Source of the DNA: Candidatus Omnitrophota bacterium | GTDB taxonomy: Bacteria > Ratteibacteria > UBA8468 > B48-G9 > JAFGKM01 | Assembly (NCBI GenBank): GCA_023818745.1 | Contig: JAMWBY010000074.1 | Location: 1-6,440 of the forward strand | Direction of reading: 5' to 3' | DNA: 6,440 nucleotides | Position numbers and translations under genes: made by a program | Shown here: positions 6,287-6,440 of the stretch, one piece after another | Layout: each line of letters starts with the position of its first letter | How positions within the stretch are numbered: position 1 is the first letter of the stretch | The notes under the pieces: model-generated | What the model saw: only the letters and a program-made list of their open reading frames with translations | What the model was told of the DNA's origin: nothing | Databases searched by the model: none

Positions 6287-6440
6287 ATGAAATACACTTT
6301 TAAAATTTTGAAGAATTATATTTTGGGGGAATTAAATTTTGATGAAGTTATAGAGTATTTAAATATTCTTGGAATGAATCCAAAGATATTACAAAGAAAA
6401 AAAGATGACTTTATTTTTGAGATAGAAAGTCCTGCAAACA
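6287..6440 (+). CDS. pheT: Phenylalanyl-tRNA synthetase beta subunit, N-terminal start (3' end outside window)
   Basis: The ATG at 6287 opens a frame to the window edge, giving 51 codons. The start MKYTFKILKNYILGELNFDE resembles the usual PheT opening (MKxSxxWLKxYV...) and continues EVIEYLNILGMNPKI. Position directly after pheS with a two-base gap strongly supports the call. After about residue 38 the sequence goes directly to DDFIFEIESPAN. This looks like the segment (VLEIEVTPNRPD) that in ordinary bacterial PheT comes only after an OB-fold tRNA-binding domain of about 110 residues. The insertion therefore seems absent. No ribosome binding site of its own is clear, so coupling to pheS is likely. 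The remaining domains cannot be judged here. Confidence 0.85.
   Translation, partial: MKYTFKILKNYILGELNFDEVIEYLNILGMNPKILQRKKDDFIFEIESPAN

Overview
This is a very AT-rich bacterial window. It is dominated by A/T-ending codons, AGA arginine codons and AAA lysine codons. Genes are tightly packed on the + strand and often overlap. The products are bacterial: a MacB-type permease, a bacterial slipin, bacterial-type PheS and NadD, and strong GGAGG ribosome binding sites. The exact lineage cannot be fixed from the sequence. An AT-rich anaerobe, a thermophile or an uncultured candidate-phylum bacterium would all fit.

Layout. Bases 1-653 hold the C-terminal part of a MacB/FtsX-type ABC permease, which is cut by the window edge. 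Bases 654-1049 form the only sizeable gap. It holds an unusually GC-rich patch (652-681), a decayed minus-strand piece of an ABC-exporter ATPase with Walker A and signature motifs but nothing between them (669-872), a long AT-rich inverted repeat (924-968), and a candidate promoter and strong ribosome binding site just before 1050. From 1050 to the right edge runs one compact co-directional array: slipin, tyrA, proB, proA, nadD, pheS and the start of pheT. Gaps are 2-3 bases, or genes overlap by about 17-26 bases, so this is very probably one operon with translational coupling.

How the genes work together. TyrA makes the tyrosine precursor. ProB and ProA catalyse the first two steps of proline synthesis. 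NadD makes the dinucleotide NAD precursor. PheS and PheT form phenylalanyl-tRNA synthetase. The proB-proA-nadD core is a common bacterial arrangement. Its joining to a slipin and tyrA in front and to pheST behind is less usual.

I see no clearly new defence, mobile or RNA-based system. The points most worth a second look are the ABC ATPase remnant and its GC-rich junction, the apparent absence of the tRNA-binding OB-fold insertion in PheT, the slipin without an adjacent NfeD partner, the Ser-Arg cofactor loop in TyrA, and the 924-968 inverted repeat.
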